Part shown: piece by piece, positions 1 to 8,412 of the stretch
Numbering within the stretch: position 1 is the first letter of the stretch
How the letters are laid out: each line of letters starts with the position of its first letter
From: an uncultured Muribaculaceae bacterium
GTDB lineage: Bacteria > Bacteroidota > Bacteroidia > Bacteroidales > Muribaculaceae
Direction of reading: 5' to 3'
Assembly (NCBI GenBank): GCA_910588035.1
Contig: CAJUPY010000024.1
Span: forward strand, 1-34,448
DNA length: 34,448 bases
Made by a program: the position numbers and the translations under genes
Notes under the pieces: model-generated
Databases searched by the model: none
The model's input: the letters and a program-made list of their open reading frames with translations, nothing else
What the model was told of the DNA's origin: nothing

Positions 1-1345
1 CCCAAATATCAGGACTTGTCCAGAATTTTTCAGTAGTGATGTTTGGTTCTTTACCGGTGTCCTCACCGTCATTGTCCTTCTCGTTCAAATTATCCTTTAT
101 GTAAAGATCCATTAGGGGAGTGGGAATATGATCAAATGAGAGCTCGTCTCCGAGCATTTCAGGTGAGGAAGAATATTGGGGCGTTTTTACATGTAGCAGC
201 ACATGATATCTATCATGTTTTAACGCATATTTGAATGCCTCATCCATGGTGATACGGCCGTTCATGTCAATATCACAATCTGTAGAATAGGGAGATTTGT
301 TTAATGCGGATGTCCACGAATAAAGGAATTCATTATAAGGAAAATCAGGCCATTGGAAAGATTGTTCAGTATAGTGTGTAGATGTAGATACGACACAACC
401 AATATTTGCCAAATCATCAATGAAACCGCCGGAATAACACTGACCCATTACAACGTTGACGTTTACAGATTTTTTTGCAAAAGGAGATAGCATTTCTGCA
501 AATTCATAATCTTCAATAGAATCACCCCAAATATACATCTTAGACCTCATATATTCACCGTTGTGCCATTTACCATGATCTGTAACAAATACAAACAGGT
601 GGTCGTTGCTGTTCATCTTATCTATCAACGAAGAAAATGTATTCTGTATATTGTTTTTCGTCGCTGACATTTTGATTTCGTTTATACCGTCATTATCCAG
701 ATCAAGATTCTGAGAGTAAGTAGTATTTGTTTTTTGATCAAATAAATCATGCGCTGGGTTGTCACCGTCGGCCATTATAGGGAATATATGGCTTTTTAAA
801 ATACCATATTTGTTGGTAAGGGTTCGATAAATATATGAACAATCATTCCAATAACGTATACGATTGTTAACGATATCCAACCCACCACTAATTATTATAG
901 CATATGTGCGTGCTGCCACTTCTGCTTGTTCATTTGATATTTCAGCGTAGGGTACAACAGGCACTTCATAATCAGAAGTTCTGTCTCTTATTTCAAGTGG
1001 TTCTATCGCAACGTCAGAAGGAGGAAATGTCAAACTTTCGTTGAGAACAGCTTGAGGATAAGACGAATTCGGATCAATACTTTTTGGCATTTGATAGATG
1101 TAACATTCGTGTCCTAACAGTTCCAATGGTGCAGCGTCAACAAAAATTGTCCAATAAGATGGGTTATCATCATTAATGAGATAATAGTCTGCATCTTTAT
1201 CACCTAATGCATTTTTTACTCCGTTAAGAGCCATTTCAACAGAGATTTCAGTGATCGGTTCTGTGGGTTTTTCAGGTTCGGCCGGAATGTAAGCCCAGCT
1301 TTGCAGCCATGACAGGCAGAGCAATAAAAATGTGATTTGTTTCAT
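1..1345 (-). CDS. Secreted C13-family (legumain/caspase-fold) cysteine peptidase, 3' end outside window
   Basis: The reading frame runs without a stop from an ATG at 1345 down to the window edge, giving 448 residues of an unfinished protein. Residues 1-18 form a signal peptide (hydrophobic FLLLCLSWLQSWA), so the protein is exported. The C13/caspase-fold dyad is visible: His257 in FVFVTDHG and Cys303 in VVMGQCYSGGF, each after a hydrophobic strand. Residues 148-195 (YAIIISGGLD, then RYWNDCSYIYRTL) match the first strand and helix of bacterial C13 peptidases. Calcium-loop-like segments follow at DLDNDGINEI (215-224) and DIDMNGRITMDEAF (358-371). Family knowledge: such enzymes usually cleave after Asn/Asp or Arg; specificity cannot be read here. 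It lies 29 nt behind the DUF3244-like gene and probably shares its promoter. The gene is AT-richer than the later genes. The missing C-terminus would show whether a secretion-sorting domain is present. Confidence 0.85.
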   Translation of the reverse strand, partial: MKQITFLLLCLSWLQSWAYIPAEPEKPTEPITEISVEMALNGVKNALGDKDADYYLINDDNPSYWTIFVDAAPLELLGHECYIYQMPKSIDPNSSYPQAVLNESLTFPPSDVAIEPLEIRDRTSDYEVPVVPYAEISNEQAEVAARTYAIIISGGLDIVNNRIRYWNDCSYIYRTLTNKYGILKSHIFPIMADGDNPAHDLFDQKTNTTYSQNLDLDNDGINEIKMSATKNNIQNTFSSLIDKMNSNDHLFVFVTDHGKWHNGEYMRSKMYIWGDSIEDYEFAEMLSPFAKKSVNVNVVMGQCYSGGFIDDLANIGCVVSTSTHYTEQSFQWPDFPYNEFLYSWTSALNKSPYSTDCDIDMNGRITMDEAFKYALKHDRYHVLLHVKTPQYSSSPEMLGDELSFDHIPTPLMDLYIKDNLNEKDNDGEDTGKEPNITTEKFWTSPDIW

Positions 1346-1374
1346 GTCGAAAAGTTTTTATTGGTTAGTGAAAA

Positions 1375-1740
1375 TCAGAAAGTCGTCAGGGTTGCATTGT
1401 AACAGTTGCCGGTCGATGTCGTGATTTCGATTATGTATGTGGCGGGGGCTGTACCGATGAAAAGTGAGAACGGTTGGTCGGTCATGAAGGAGGTGGTCAA
1501 AGAAGAGCAAGCTTCAAGGTTGGTCAAGGTTATGGTAGCGATGCCCTCGGGTTCGTCAAATTGGAGGTAAAGCGTGCCGTTTTCATAATAGGAAGTGAAA
1601 CCGGTGACACCGGTGTCTTTCGGCCCGGGACCGTGTCTGTAGATGTTGATGTCAGTTCGGTCATTATTGTCTCCAAAACAAAACGTATTTATTCCTGAGA
1701 GGCAAACAAAGGCAATTATGATTGATGATATACGTTTCAT
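1375..1740 (-). CDS. Small secreted DUF3244-like protein
   Basis: 121 residues. An N-terminal signal peptide (about residues 1-23, ending near FCFG) is followed by a single beta-rich domain. The end, where a strand of the type YIIEITTSTGNCYNATL follows a FSLFIGTAPATY turn, resembles the short Ig-like fold of Bacteroidales DUF3244 proteins. No catalytic motif is visible. It is the first gene after the promoter at 1867-1899 and sits 29 nt ahead of the C13 peptidase, so the two are probably co-transcribed. The pairing suggests an accessory role for the peptidase, such as inhibitor, folding aid or substrate; that is inference from position only. Family assignment is by overall pattern and was not checked against a profile. 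Confidence 0.7.
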   Translation of the reverse strand: MKRISSIIIAFVCLSGINTFCFGDNNDRTDINIYRHGPGPKDTGVTGFTSYYENGTLYLQFDEPEGIATITLTNLEACSSLTTSFMTDQPFSLFIGTAPATYIIEITTSTGNCYNATLTTF

Positions 1741-1866
1741 GGCAGATATTCATATGGTTTATTTGGTGCTTGTTTTTTCGGGTGGAGGCGGAATTTAGTT
1801 AGTAATGAGATTTATTATTGTGGCTTGCTTGTTGATTAGACATACTATGTTAGGGATTGAATATCG

Positions 1867-1899
1867 CAAAGATAATAAACATTGATGCTTATAAACAAA
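1867..1899 (-). promoter_or_regulatory. Bacteroidota promoter for the DUF3244/C13 peptidase operon
   Basis: On the minus strand the -7 box TATCTTTG (1874-1867) has a TTTG -33 box at 1899-1896, 21 bp upstream. This predicts transcription starting near 1860 and a leader of about 120 nt before the DUF3244-like start codon at 1740. Confidence 0.7.
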
Positions 1900-1971
1900 T
1901 ATTTTGGCAAGAAACGCGATCTATCATTTTCTAAAAACACATATGTAAGTAATTGATTATCAGGTAATTGT

Positions 1972-2004
1972 AAAAGTGATAGAAAAGTAGTTTCTATCAC
2001 TTTT
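1972..2004 (-). terminator. Perfect 14-bp stem-loop after the TPR regulator gene
   Basis: AAAAGTGATAGAAA (1972-1985) and its exact reverse complement (1991-2004) flank a 5-nt loop. The hairpin lies about 70 nt past the regulator's stop codon (2073) and upstream of the next promoter. Read on the minus strand the descending arm ends in TTTT. It is AT-rich, so it could instead be a protein-binding site; a terminator is the simplest reading. Confidence 0.55.
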
Positions 2005-2072
2005 GTAACTTGCTGTATATCAGCTGATTGTGGATGATGTGGATTGGTGGTTGATAGATGTTTATCGTATCG

Positions 2073-3776
2073 TCAGATGAAGTTGGATATGAACAAATCT
2101 TTGTCGGGCGCATTTGATTCGAGAATTTTATTTCTGAATCGTGATCGCCTGTTATAGTAGTTTGAAGAGCTGATATCACAGAGCAGGCAAACTGAACGGC
2201 AAGAGAAGCCTGCGAGCATTAAAGTATATGCTTTAACGTCCACTTCTTTGACCTTTGTCAATTGCTGACGCATTTTCAAGATAATGTTGTCATTATGTCG
2301 ATTGACAAACGATTCGATCAAATCAAACGATTCATCAGCTCTTAAACGTCCTATCTCGTCTTCAAACCTGTTTTTTAATGAATTATGCGCGGAGGAAGTG
2401 TTTTCAGCATCAAAATATTCCTCGCAAATTTTGTTAAGGTTTCTGAAATTGTCAGATAACAGCGATTCGATCATCAGATTTTTTCTGTTGATTTTATCAG
2501 CTGACCGATCGTTTTCGTCTTGCAATTGTGTCTTCTCAAGCATCAAAGACTTCTTCTGAAGCTCAAGATTTTCAAGCATTTCGCTGACATTGGCGATTTG
2601 TTCGCCAAATTTTTCTTTCTCCCGACTGATTCGTTTACGATGCAAAACAATTGTAATGGCCAGAACCAAAATAATGGTGACTATTATAATAGTAGACAAG
2701 CGACGTTCATTGTCGGCTTTGACTTTTTCGGCTTCAGATTTTTTGGTGAAATAGTCTCTGTCAGATATGGCTACGTTCTGATTCAATACTTTGTCTAATT
2801 TAACATTTTGTATCCTGAATTGGCTCTTGAGTTCCAGAAAAGCCGAATCGGTATAGCCTAATTTTTCGAAGTAAAGGCGTCTGACATGGTGGAATACACC
2901 GTTCAACGAATCGTTATTGGCACGATCACGCTCAGCAGCAATTTCCAGATAATGGCGGGCACTGTCGGTCATGCCGTTTTTAAGATATGCCAAGGCGACC
3001 TGTGGGTAATTGACGAATGGAATCATCTTTCGGTTAATAAATTTTGAAGCCTCATGATAGCTTCTCAAAGCTTCATCCGGAATGTCGGCAGCGTTAGACA
3101 GCATCATTCCGGTCAAGTGATACAGGCACATGAATGTTGAGTCCTGGTGCATTGGACTGATGTCAGTTTCTTTCAATAATTTCATTCCCTCATAATAGTT
3201 CCCGTTATCGAGATAGGACACCGCAAGATTTTTTACTGCATAGAAATAGAAGTCCAACTTACCGGATTGCATGAAATATTCCACCGATTTCTTCCGATAG
3301 GGAATCGATTCGCTGATATTGTACGACTGATGATATATATCGGCAATTAACTCGTTGATTTTACCTTTGAGAAAAGTGTCATCGGAAGAGCGTGACATCT
3401 CATCTGCGAGTCGTATTTCAGATACAGCTGAATGGTCATCGTTGCCGTAATAAAGGGTCAGGGCCTTGTAGTAGTGGGCTTTCATAGCTTCGTCGGCAGT
3501 TCCGTGTCGGTCAAAATAGTCAGCGGCAACGGAGATCAGGGAGTCGTCGGTGTCATAGAAATAGTTTTTGTCGCGAGCCTGAGCGTAGAGCATGGCGAAG
3601 GTGGCGAGGCGGCGTCCGGAGCCGAGCCGCGACCGGTCGACGTAGTCGAGCGCGGCGAGGGCAGAGTCGGGGTGAGAGTCGATCAGCGCGGCCGCCCGCC
3701 CGATCAGCCGGTCGTTCGTCCGGTTGCATGCGGTCAACGCAGCTGCAAGAAATAATATCAGAATCAGATGTCTCAT
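2073..3776 (-). CDS. TPR - transmembrane - coiled coil - HTH regulator (lipoprotein-type N-terminus)
   Basis: 567 residues from the ATG at 3776; an in-frame TTG one codon earlier is less likely. The N-terminus is a lipoprotein signal with lipobox LTAC (Cys17). Residues about 20-340 are helical TPR-like repeats with alternating LAxxY/ALxxY patterns. A transmembrane segment of Ile/Val residues lies at about 359-380, followed by a basic HRKR stop-transfer and a coiled coil (about 385-450, rich in E/L/K). The last about 65 residues (QLTKVKEVDVKAYTLMLAGF onward) resemble the LuxR/sigma-type HTH at the end of this Bacteroidota regulator class. Sensor in the periplasm and DNA binding in the cytoplasm is the expected topology. 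It precedes the DUF3244/C13 peptidase genes on the same strand and is the obvious candidate for their regulator. Its own promoter is at 3801-3832. Confidence 0.8.
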   Translation of the reverse strand: MRHLILILFLAAALTACNRTNDRLIGRAAALIDSHPDSALAALDYVDRSRLGSGRRLATFAMLYAQARDKNYFYDTDDSLISVAADYFDRHGTADEAMKAHYYKALTLYYGNDDHSAVSEIRLADEMSRSSDDTFLKGKINELIADIYHQSYNISESIPYRKKSVEYFMQSGKLDFYFYAVKNLAVSYLDNGNYYEGMKLLKETDISPMHQDSTFMCLYHLTGMMLSNAADIPDEALRSYHEASKFINRKMIPFVNYPQVALAYLKNGMTDSARHYLEIAAERDRANNDSLNGVFHHVRRLYFEKLGYTDSAFLELKSQFRIQNVKLDKVLNQNVAISDRDYFTKKSEAEKVKADNERRLSTIIIVTIILVLAITIVLHRKRISREKEKFGEQIANVSEMLENLELQKKSLMLEKTQLQDENDRSADKINRKNLMIESLLSDNFRNLNKICEEYFDAENTSSAHNSLKNRFEDEIGRLRADESFDLIESFVNRHNDNIILKMRQQLTKVKEVDVKAYTLMLAGFSCRSVCLLCDISSSNYYNRRSRFRNKILESNAPDKDLFISNFI

Positions 3777-3800
3777 CAAATCGATTTGTTAGCCGGAAGA

Positions 3801-3832
3801 CAAAAATATGAATAATTTGTCGCTCAGACAAA
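3801..3832 (-). promoter_or_regulatory. Promoter of the TPR/HTH regulator
   Basis: On the minus strand, -7 box TATTTTTG (3808-3801) and -33 box TTTG (3832-3829) are 20 bp apart. The predicted transcription start is near 3794, giving a leader of roughly 18 nt, which supports the ATG at 3776. Confidence 0.7.
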
Positions 3833-3834
3833 TT
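3814..3834. promoter_or_regulatory. Perfect 8-bp inverted repeat over the regulator promoter (candidate operator)
   Basis: AATTTGTC (3814-3821) and GACAAATT (3827-3834) are separated by 5 nt. The repeat fills the spacer and covers the -33 box of the regulator promoter, where a dimeric repressor or the regulator itself could act. The binding protein is unknown. Confidence 0.5.
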
Positions 3835-3914
3835 TATTTTGAAATTATTGCCGGTTAATGAGAACTGCGTTTCTTAAAAATTCAATCTGAAGACGAAAAA
3901 AATCTTATTTTTCG

Positions 3915-3945
3915 TTTGCAAAATTCAGCAAATAGTGTAAATTTG
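3915..3945 (+). promoter_or_regulatory. Promoter of alanine dehydrogenase
   Basis: TTTG (3915-3918) and TAAATTTG (3938-3945) are separated by 19 bp, matching the Bacteroidota consensus. The predicted start is near 3952 and the leader about 78 nt. Confidence 0.75.
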
Positions 3946-4029
3946 CAGCATCGGCATCGGTAGATTTCCAATGTAATTCTGAGAATGCCGGCCATGAATA
4001 AACTAACCACCAAAACTTACGTTACGACT

Positions 4030-5133
4030 ATGATCATCGGTGTACCAAAAGAGATCAAGAACAATGAGAACCGCGTCGGCATGACCCCGGCGGGAGTAAA
4101 AGAACTCATAGCCCACGGCCATAAGGTCTATGTTCAGAAAACAGCGGGAGAGGGAAGCGGATTTCCCGACGAGAAATATATTGCGGCAGGAGCCGAGATA
4201 TTGCCGACGATAGAAGATGTCTACGGAATAGCCGAGATGATCGTGAAGGTCAAGGAGCCGATCGAGCCCGAGTATAAACTGATACGCAAAAATCAGGTTG
4301 TTTTCACCTATTTCCATTTCGCGTGTGATCTGCCTCTGACCGAGGCCATGCTCGCTTCGGGCGCGGTGTGCATCGCCTATGAGACGGTGCGTCTGGCCGA
4401 CAACACTTTGCCGCTTCTCGTTCCGATGAGCGAGGTGGCGGGGCGCATGTCTGTTCAGGAGGGCGCACGTTTTCTTGAACGTCCCCAGGGGGGCATGGGC
4501 AAGCTGATGGGTGGAGTGCCGGGTGTCAGACCGGCCAAGGTGTTGATTCTCGGCGGAGGTGTCGTCGGACGCAACGCCGCCAAGATTGCTGTCGGCATGG
4601 GTGCCGATGTGACGATCACCGACATAAGCCTGCCGACATTGCGTCACATAGCTGAAATCATGCCGTCGGTCAAGACGGTCTATTCGTCGCGCCACAACAT
4701 CGAGACCGAGCTTCCCGACACCGACATGGTCGTCGGTTCGGTGTTGATTCCCGGAGCCAAGGCACCGAAGCTTGTGACGCGTGAAATGTTGAGCCTGATG
4801 CAGCCAGGCGCGCTTCTTGTCGATATCGCAATCGACCAGGGCGGATGTTTCGAGACCTCACACCCGACGACCCACAGCGAGCCGATCTACACTGTCGACG
4901 GCATCGTGCACTATGCCGTGGCCAACATTCCGGGAGCCGTGCCGATGACTTCGACTCTGGCATTGACCAACGCCACGCTGCCCTATGCGGTCAGTCTGGC
5001 CGACAAAGGCTGGAGGAAGGCCTGCCAGGACAACAAGGCTCTGGCCGAGGGAGTGAACATTGTCGACGGAAAAATCGTTTATCCGGGCGTAGCGGAGGCA
5101 TTCGGCATGGAGTGTCACGCGCTCGAACTTTGA
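4030..5133 (+). CDS. ald: Alanine dehydrogenase
   Basis: NAD-dependent oxidative deamination of L-alanine to pyruvate and ammonia in the cytoplasm. The ATG at 4030 (MIIGVPKEIKNNENRVG) matches the family's usual start and gives 367 residues, the usual length. The upstream in-frame ATG at 3985 would add 15 residues not expected for Ald. The substrate-site segment VFTYFHFACD contains the conserved His. The dinucleotide-binding fold begins at VLILGGGVVGRNAAK with an acidic TDIS at the end of the second strand. The C-terminal segment with VANIPGAVPMTSTLALTNA is characteristic of the Ald/transhydrogenase superfamily. The gene has its own promoter (3915-3945) and a hairpin terminator (5150-5189), so it is probably monocistronic with some read-through into the kinase. 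Confidence 0.95.
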   Translation: MIIGVPKEIKNNENRVGMTPAGVKELIAHGHKVYVQKTAGEGSGFPDEKYIAAGAEILPTIEDVYGIAEMIVKVKEPIEPEYKLIRKNQVVFTYFHFACDLPLTEAMLASGAVCIAYETVRLADNTLPLLVPMSEVAGRMSVQEGARFLERPQGGMGKLMGGVPGVRPAKVLILGGGVVGRNAAKIAVGMGADVTITDISLPTLRHIAEIMPSVKTVYSSRHNIETELPDTDMVVGSVLIPGAKAPKLVTREMLSLMQPGALLVDIAIDQGGCFETSHPTTHSEPIYTVDGIVHYAVANIPGAVPMTSTLALTNATLPYAVSLADKGWRKACQDNKALAEGVNIVDGKIVYPGVAEAFGMECHALEL

Positions 5134-5149
5134 TTTGAACCATAACTGA

Positions 5150-5189
5150 ATTGTGCGGGGCCGCGGTGAGCCGCGGTTCCGCAATTTTT
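5150..5189 (+). terminator. Rho-independent terminator after ald
   Basis: A GC-rich hairpin built on CCGCGG-TGAG-CCGCGG (5161-5176), with outer pairing of ATTGTGCGG to CCGCAAT, is followed by TTTTT (5185-5189). It starts 17 nt after the ald stop codon and ends 18 nt before the next start. Confidence 0.75.
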
Positions 5190-5206
5190 CCACCCTGTTC
5201 ACCACA

Positions 5207-6880
5207 ATGAGCTCACAATTGAAAATCTACTGCGAGAACATCTCACAATATGTCGACATCGCCGGCGGCGAGACCCTGTCGGAAATCTATGCGCGCCTGA
5301 AAGACCGTGTGGCCACGGAGCCGATCTGCGCACGTGTCAACAACAAGACCGAAGATCTGTCGTTTCAGGTCTTCGCCCCGAAAGTGGTCGAGTTTCTGTC
5401 GGGCGACAGCGCGAGCGGACGCCGGGTCTACATCAGGTCACTCTGCATGTTGCTCTACCGGGCTGTGCATGAATGTTACCGCGGGGCACGGCTGATCATC
5501 GAGCATTCGCTGTCAAAAGGCTATTACTGCCGTCTCGAGGGTGTCGGTCCGCTGACCGAAGAGATTGTCGCGTCAATCAGAGATGAGATGCGCCGTCTGG
5601 TCGATAGAGACATTGCGTTTGAACGCAAGGAGCGGTTGCGCAAAGATGTGATCGAGATTTTCCGCCGTCAGGGTCTCGATGACAAGGTGCGTCTTTTCGA
5701 GACCATAGATGATCTCTATGTGGTCTACTATCGTCTTGACGGACTGTGTGACAGCTACTACGGTCCGCTGGCACCGTCTACAGGCTCGCTCAAGGTGTTT
5801 GACCTGATAGCCTACCGCGACGGCATGTTGCTGCTCGGCCCGTCGCCGTCAAATCCGTCGGTGGCGCAGACTCCGGTCGTGCAAGACAAGATGCACCGTG
5901 CGTTCAACGAGCACCTGGCGTTCAACCACATCATCGGGGTAGCCAATGTCGGCGAGCTGAACGAGACAGTGGCACACCGCCGCACGGCCGATCTGATCAA
6001 TGTCGCCGAGGCTCTCCACGACAAGAAGATTGCCTCTATCGCCGACGAGATCGCCCGACGCTACAACGAGGGTGGGGCGAGGGTGGTCTTGATTGCCGGA
6101 CCGTCGTCGTCGGGCAAGACGACCACGACCAAACGGTTGGCCATTTATCTGATGACCAATCTGCTCCGCCCGAAAATGATCTCGCTCGACAACTATTTTG
6201 TCGACCGCACCAAGACTCCGCGAGACGAGTCGGGAGACTACGACTACGAGTCGCTCTACGCGCTCGATCTCGACTTGTTCAATCAAAACCTGAACGATCT
6301 GATCGCCGGCAAGGAGGTTCACCTGCCGACCTACAACTTCGAGACCGGCACACGTATGTTCAAGGAGAAAGACAAGATGAGGCTCGAGGAAAATTCGATT
6401 CTGCTCATCGAGGGCATTCACGGCCTCAACCCCGGTCTGACGCCCTCGATCGACGAGAAGATGAAATATCGTGTATATGTCTCCGCGCTGACCACTCTGT
6501 CGATCGATGACCACAACTGGGTGCCTACCTCAGACAACCGTCTGTTGCGCCGCATAATACGCGACCACAAATATCGCGGAACGTCGGCCATCGAGACCAT
6601 ACGCCGCTGGCCGAGCGTGCAACGCGGCGAGCAGAAGTGGATTTTTCCGTTTCAGGAAAATGCCGACTCGACATTCAACTCGTCGCTTATATTTGAGCTC
6701 GGGGTGATGAAAGACTACGGACTCGAGATTCTCGGTCGTGTTCCCCACGACTGTCCCGAGTACAGTGAGGCCTACCGCCTGCTGAAGTTTCTCAGTTTCT
6801 TCTCGCCGATCGGTGAGAAGCTTATTCCGCCCACCAGTCTTCTGAGAGAGTTTCTCGGCGGCAGCTCGTTTCACTATTGA
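5207..6880 (+). CDS. TGS-domain nucleoside kinase (uridine kinase/phosphoribulokinase family)
   Basis: 557 residues from the ATG at 5207. An in-frame ORF extends upstream to 5153 but passes through the ald terminator, so the later start is preferred. Residues 1-65 resemble a TGS (ubiquitin-like) domain. A threonyl-tRNA-synthetase-like segment follows with IIEHSLSKGYY. The C-terminal half is a P-loop kinase: Walker A GPSSSGKTTT starts at residue 298, then ISLDNYFVDR and LPTYNFETGTR, typical of uridine kinases. Proteins of this architecture occur in many Bacteroidota and Firmicutes and are annotated as nucleoside kinases; the exact substrate is not readable from sequence. Transcription probably comes from read-through or a weak local promoter, as no clear TAnnTTTG box precedes it. 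Confidence 0.85.
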   Translation: MSSQLKIYCENISQYVDIAGGETLSEIYARLKDRVATEPICARVNNKTEDLSFQVFAPKVVEFLSGDSASGRRVYIRSLCMLLYRAVHECYRGARLIIEHSLSKGYYCRLEGVGPLTEEIVASIRDEMRRLVDRDIAFERKERLRKDVIEIFRRQGLDDKVRLFETIDDLYVVYYRLDGLCDSYYGPLAPSTGSLKVFDLIAYRDGMLLLGPSPSNPSVAQTPVVQDKMHRAFNEHLAFNHIIGVANVGELNETVAHRRTADLINVAEALHDKKIASIADEIARRYNEGGARVVLIAGPSSSGKTTTTKRLAIYLMTNLLRPKMISLDNYFVDRTKTPRDESGDYDYESLYALDLDLFNQNLNDLIAGKEVHLPTYNFETGTRMFKEKDKMRLEENSILLIEGIHGLNPGLTPSIDEKMKYRVYVSALTTLSIDDHNWVPTSDNRLLRRIIRDHKYRGTSAIETIRRWPSVQRGEQKWIFPFQENADSTFNSSLIFELGVMKDYGLEILGRVPHDCPEYSEAYRLLKFLSFFSPIGEKLIPPTSLLREFLGGSSFHY

Positions 6881-6924
6881 CCCAAAAATTGTTAACGTGT
6901 GAGCATGCGTGTGGCTGAGTTTGT

Positions 6925-6965
6925 TATAGGTTCAACAGCGATAAATGAACTTATAACAACCTATA
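6925..6965. promoter_or_regulatory. Interrupted inverted repeat ahead of the 56-aa ORF
   Basis: TATAGGTT (6925-6932) and AACCTATA (6958-6965) form a perfect 8-bp inverted repeat with a 25-nt centre. A nested GTTATA/TATAAC pairing is mutually exclusive with part of it. It ends 3 nt before the start codon at 6969, so it could hide the start in the mRNA or bind a protein. Confidence 0.4.
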
Positions 6966-6968
6966 GCT

Positions 6969-7139
6969 ATGAAACTCATCGAAAATGAAGAGCAGCGTGA
7001 AATCGAGATGCTGCAGAAAATTGAAAACCGAATCGCACGCCGTGAGCGTCGTGAAAAAATTCACCGTATTCTGATCGCCGGACTCGGCATGCTTGCTGTC
7101 GGCGCGTTTTTTGCCGGCCGTGCCGGCCACCGTCATTGA
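6969..7139 (+). CDS. Small single-pass membrane peptide (56 aa)
   Basis: A 56-residue ORF with a highly charged, helical N-terminal half (MKLIENEEQREIEMLQ, then IARRERREK) and one C-terminal transmembrane segment (about residues 34-49, ILIAGLGMLAVGAFFAG), ending in a basic tail. The codon use and charge pattern look like real coding sequence. It overlaps the convergent glycosyltransferase gene by 7 bp. No family recognised. The topology would place a charged coil in the cytoplasm. It lies 88 nt behind the nucleoside kinase, with an inverted repeat between. Confidence 0.6.
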   Translation: MKLIENEEQREIEMLQKIENRIARRERREKIHRILIAGLGMLAVGAFFAGRAGHRH

Positions 7140-8401
7140 TTTCTTCCGGTCAGACGATTGAACAGATCAATGTAGCGGGCTGCAATTTCTCCTGACGAGA
7201 ATTTGCGGCCCACTTCGTTGTGCAGTTCACCGGCATCGATCTCCTGGTTCAGAGCCCAGACTATGCCGTTGGCGAAGTCGGCTACATCACCAAACCGGGC
7301 TATGTAGCCGTTTCTGAGGTGGTCGACGATGTCACTCTGACCGCCGCGTCCATACGTGACGGGGAGGCAACCGGCGGCCTGTCCCTCGATCAGTGTGCCC
7401 GGAAGTGTCTCGAACAGTGAAGTCGACAAGACGATGCTGCCTGCGGCAAACATTTTTCTGAGAAAAGCCGGATCTTTTATGCGGCCTACATAGCGGTGGG
7501 GAAATCTGAGGTCGGCCAATGCGTCTTGATCGCGCAGGTCACCGAAGAAAATAGCCTCGGCATTGTTTGCAACTTCAGGTTTCTCGTCGAAAATCAGGTT
7601 CAGCGCGGCAATGGCGTCGGGCAGATTCTTTATCGGGTCATCGAGACGCGCAGCCCCCATCAGAATGAACCGCTTGCCATCGACCCGGAGGAAATCAGGA
7701 TCGTCTTCCGAGAGGCTTGTCGTGAAAGATTCTATCGGAAATGCGTTAGGAATGACCTCGACTGTTTTGTCGCGCAGCAGCGAGCTCGACTTCGCCTGCC
7801 CGAGCAGCCAGTTGCTGACGGCGATGAAATGTATGGGCACATTCTCAAACAGATTGTTCTTCATCTCCCAGCAGCGGTGGCTGAGATCGTCGGGACGTGA
7901 CGCCGACCCGAGAAACGGGCAATTTCCACAACTGTCGAAAAAGTTGAGGCAACCAAGGGAGTGATGGCATATGCCGGTCATGCACCACATGTCGTGCATG
8001 GTCCAGACTATAGGTTTGCCCATCTGCGACAGTTTCCTGATCGCCCTTGGGGTGATCAGGCCCTGGTTAACCCACGACAGAACGACCACATCGGCTTCTC
8101 TGACAAATTTGTTTCTCGAGACGTCGACCCCGACGGTGGCCGTCGACACCTTGAACAGATTCTCTCGTCTGAACCCGTTGTTGAACATGATCGCCAGTCT
8201 CTCGAGAACGAACGTGACACCGCGCCAGAGACGGGTGGAGACCGTCATTACCGCCGGATCAGATGTATATTTGGTGAAGACGACCATGCGTGCGTCTACC
8301 CCGGCGCGTCTGAGGGCATGCATAAGACGATAGGTCACTACGGCGGCACCGCCGTTGCTGTCGCTGTGGTTTATGAGTGCTACTTTGAGCTGCTGGGACA
8401 T
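7133..8401 (-). CDS. GT4-type glycosyltransferase (GT-B fold)
   Basis: 422 residues. The N-terminal Rossmann half starts with VALINHSDSNGGAA and contains the WTMHDMWCMTG segment common in Bacteroidota group-1 transferases, with a Cys-rich stretch (MTGICHHSLGCLNFFDSC, CGNCPF). The C-terminal donor-binding half carries the EX7E motif as ETLPGTLIE, followed by GQAAGCLPV. It likely transfers a sugar from a nucleotide donor to a cell-surface glycan precursor at the inner face of the cytoplasmic membrane. It is the last gene of the manC-ruvB-flippase operon, 11 nt after the flippase. Sugar and acceptor cannot be read from sequence. Confidence 0.85.
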   Translation of the reverse strand: MSQQLKVALINHSDSNGGAAVVTYRLMHALRRAGVDARMVVFTKYTSDPAVMTVSTRLWRGVTFVLERLAIMFNNGFRRENLFKVSTATVGVDVSRNKFVREADVVVLSWVNQGLITPRAIRKLSQMGKPIVWTMHDMWCMTGICHHSLGCLNFFDSCGNCPFLGSASRPDDLSHRCWEMKNNLFENVPIHFIAVSNWLLGQAKSSSLLRDKTVEVIPNAFPIESFTTSLSEDDPDFLRVDGKRFILMGAARLDDPIKNLPDAIAALNLIFDEKPEVANNAEAIFFGDLRDQDALADLRFPHRYVGRIKDPAFLRKMFAAGSIVLSTSLFETLPGTLIEGQAAGCLPVTYGRGGQSDIVDHLRNGYIARFGDVADFANGIVWALNQEIDAGELHNEVGRKFSSGEIAARYIDLFNRLTGRNQ

Positions 8402-8412
8402 ATGTTATGTTG

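Noticed and set aside
3432..3755. Plus-strand frame in the GC-rich start of the TPR regulator gene
   Set aside because: Gly/Val/Arg-rich low-complexity translation, shadow of the lipoprotein and TPR start.
4003..4695. 230-codon open frame on the minus strand over ald
   Set aside because: It lies opposite a well-supported alanine dehydrogenase, has no recognisable domain, and is explained by codon bias of the real gene.
5849..6514. 221-codon open frame opposite the nucleoside kinase
   Set aside because: Antisense shadow of a P-loop kinase with intact motifs; composition rich in Val/Arg/Asp typical of reverse frames.
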